From positions 1 to 14,533 of the forward strand of contig CAZGTQ010000416.1 of NCBI GenBank assembly GCA_964528575.1: 14,533 nucleotides of DNA, read 5' to 3'. How positions within the stretch are numbered: position 1 is the first letter of the stretch; each line of letters starts with the position of its first letter. The position numbers and the translations under genes are program-made. The DNA comes from CAZGTQ01 sp964528575. Lineage in GTDB: Bacteria; Planctomycetota; UBA1135; GCA-002686595. Below are positions 13,705 to 14,533 of this stretch, piece after piece. The notes under the pieces were generated by a model. It searched no databases. It was not told the origin of the DNA and saw only the letters and a program-made list of their open reading frames with translations.

Positions 13705-13803
13705 ATGAGCATGATGCTGCTCCTCCTGGCGGGTTCCGCGGTGGTCGTCGTCATCGGCGTGGTCCTCGTGATCGCGATGTCGAGCCGCCGCGACGCGCGC
13801 TGA
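13705..13803 (+). CDS. Single-span membrane microprotein (32 aa)
   Basis: The product starts MSMMLLLLAG, continues with a valine/isoleucine-rich span (to about residue 25) and ends SSRRDAR, so it is one transmembrane helix with a positive C-terminal tail, predicted to sit with the C-terminus inside. Third codon positions are G or C in all but one codon, like the real genes around it. The start is taken at 13705 because of the -10-like box just before it; ATG at 13711 or 13714, or GTG at 13669, are alternatives. It is followed after 22 bases by a second microprotein of the same build. No known family is recognised. Similar tiny proteins elsewhere are subunits or regulators of membrane complexes, but no partner is nearby. 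Confidence 0.6.
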   Translation: MSMMLLLLAGSAVVVVIGVVLVIAMSSRRDAR

Positions 13804-13825
13804 GGGCTCGACGAGGACCTGGGCA

Positions 13826-13927
13826 ATGAGCGCGACCTGGCTCTGGATCGGCCTCGTGGCCGTCGCCGTCCTGCTCGTCGTCGTCGTCGTCGGGATCTGG
13901 TTCTACCCGCGCGACAACTCCTTCTGA
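13826..13927 (+). CDS. Second single-span membrane microprotein (33 aa)
   Basis: The product begins MSATWLWIGL, has one hydrophobic helix (about residues 5-27, with five valines in a row) and ends with an aromatic-polar tail, WFYPRDNSF. Every third codon position is G or C. A GAGG (13813-13816) lies nine bases before the ATG, a normal Shine-Dalgarno distance, which supports translation from this start. It lies 22 bases after the first microprotein and ends 9 bases from the convergent tRNA-Leu, so transcription of the pair may end within or against that tRNA. No family is recognised. The length and shape recall small subunits such as KdpF or CydX, but neither sequence signature is present. Confidence 0.6.
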   Translation: MSATWLWIGLVAVAVLLVVVVVGIWFYPRDNSF

Positions 13928-13936
13928 CGAGCTAGC

Positions 13937-14023
13937 TGGTGCCCGGGGGGGGAGTCGAACCCCCACTCCCTTGCGGGAACATGGACCTGAACCATGCGCG
14001 TCTGCCAATTCCGCCACCCGGAC
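13937..14023 (-). tRNA. trnL: tRNA-Leu (anticodon CAG), 3' CCA encoded
   Basis: Read on the minus strand: acceptor GTCCGGG pairs with CCCGGGC (one G-T pair). The D loop region is GAATTGGCAGAC, the anticodon stem CATGG/CCATG with loop TTCAGGT and anticodon CAG, a class II long variable arm (TCCC-GCAA-GGGA stem-loop), then the T arm GGGGG-TTCGACT-CCCCC, discriminator A and encoded CCA (13937-13939). The long variable arm and the A discriminator agree with leucine. Confidence 0.97.
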
Positions 14024-14033
14024 AGCGCGCCGG

Positions 14034-14062
14034 AAGATACGCGCCGCCCCGGGCCCGGTCAA
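14034..14062 (-). promoter_or_regulatory. Strong candidate promoter of tRNA-Leu
   Basis: On the minus strand TTGACC (14057-14062) and TATCTT (14034-14039) are exactly 17 bases apart, the best sigma-70-type match in the window. The -10 box ends 10 bases before the tRNA, and the discriminator is GC-rich. A perfect inverted repeat, GCCCGG (14053-14058) and CCGGGC (14067-14072), surrounds the -35 box. Confidence 0.7.
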
Positions 14063-14099
14063 CGGTCCGGGCGCGGACTTTCGGCGGCCGCCGCGCCGC

Positions 14100-14105
14100 T
14101 ATGCT
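14100..14105 (+). promoter_or_regulatory. -10-like TATGCT just before smpB
   Basis: TATGCT ends nine bases before the smpB ATG, so the leader would be only about 2-3 bases. No Shine-Dalgarno and no good -35 are seen. The 91-bp spacer is shared with the divergent tRNA-Leu promoter. Confidence 0.35.
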
Positions 14106-14114
14106 GCCCGCCCC

Positions 14115-14533
14115 ATGGCTCGTGAAAACCAGGCCAAGCGCGTCATCGCGACCAACCGCCGCGCGCACCACGACTACGAGATCCTCGACGAGCTCGAGTG
14201 CGGCATCCAGCTCGTCGGCACGGAGGTCAAGAGCCTGCGGGCGGGCCGCGCCTCGATCGTCGAGTCGTTCGGCCTGTTCCGCCGCGAAGAGCTCTGGCTC
14301 GTGCGCGCCAACATCCCCGAGTACGCCTTCGGCAACGTGTACAACCACAAGCCCGAGCGCGACCGCAAGCTCCTCGCGCACCGTCGCGAGCTCGAGAAGT
14401 GGCGCCGCCAGGTGCTCCAGCGCGGCAAGACGATGGTCCCGCTCGAGCTCTACTTCCAGGGCCACCTGATCAAGGTCAAGATGGCGCTCGTCGCAGGCAA
14501 GAAGCTCTACGACAAGCGCCAACGCGACCGCGA
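14115..14533 (+). CDS. smpB: SsrA-binding protein SmpB, 3' end outside window (139 codons visible)
   Basis: SmpB binds tmRNA and brings it to stalled ribosomes for trans-translation. The visible part matches the family from the start: RRAHHDYEILDELECGIQL (15-33), GTEVKSLRAGRASIVES (35-51), the ELWLVRANIPEY strand (59-70), NVYNHKPERDRKLLAHRREL (74-93), TMVPLELYF (106-114), and ALVAGKKLYDKR (124-135), which leads into the C-terminal tail. The frame is open to the window edge; only the basic tail that enters the ribosome's mRNA channel is missing. The ATG at 14115 fits the family N-terminus. tmRNA itself is not in the window. Confidence 0.96.
   Translation, partial: MARENQAKRVIATNRRAHHDYEILDELECGIQLVGTEVKSLRAGRASIVESFGLFRREELWLVRANIPEYAFGNVYNHKPERDRKLLAHRRELEKWRRQVLQRGKTMVPLELYFQGHLIKVKMALVAGKKLYDKRQRDR

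Noticed and set aside
13932..14522. 196-codon minus-strand open frame opposite smpB and tRNA-Leu
   Set aside because: It lies across a clear tRNA and the antisense strand of smpB and has no recognisable motif.

Overview
The window is very GC-rich (third codon positions are almost all G or C), densely packed and bacterial. It contains chromosomal housekeeping genes, with no plasmid, phage or insertion-sequence genes. The 721-residue GreA, with a long helical N-terminal part, recalls the long GreA of Chlamydiae. Together with the large number of family-poor exported proteins, this suggests a high-GC member of the PVC group, most likely Planctomycetota. That placement is an inference; no 16S rRNA gene is present.

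Left part (1-2859): the 3' end of a gene whose product resembles the C-terminus of peptidase-MA-like proteins runs convergently into greA (minus strand). Four perfect-to-near-perfect 15-bp repeats lie between the two stop codons. A 312-bp divergent spacer separates greA from the next plus-strand gene. It holds a greA promoter candidate, a block of seven 12-bp repeats and a -10-like box directly before the next start codon.

Middle part (2860-12324): three plus-strand genes with 15- and 13-bp gaps look like one operon: an amidohydrolase-fold protein that has lost all recognisable metal ligands, a DusB-type tRNA dihydrouridine synthase, and a BaiN/HI0933-type flavoprotein. They converge, with a 19-bp gap, on a minus-strand series read in the order pcnB (poly(A) polymerase-like), two tandem paralogous exported proteins of unknown function coupled by an ATGA overlap, and a eukaryote-type class I fructose-bisphosphate aldolase.

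Right part (12325-14533): tRNA-Trp(CCA) with its promoter, rsmG with a long acidic N-terminal extension, two tandem single-span membrane microproteins (32 and 33 residues), tRNA-Leu(CAG) on the minus strand with a very good sigma-70-type promoter, and the start of smpB, cut by the window edge. Both tRNAs encode their 3' CCA.

Functionally the window is rich in RNA biology: transcript elongation (GreA), tRNA modification (DusB), RNA tailing (PcnB), 16S rRNA methylation (RsmG), ribosome rescue (SmpB) and two tRNAs. The items least explained by known families are the metal-less amidohydrolase with its extra C-terminal domain, the paralogous exported pair, the two microproteins, and two families of short tandem repeats in intergenic DNA.
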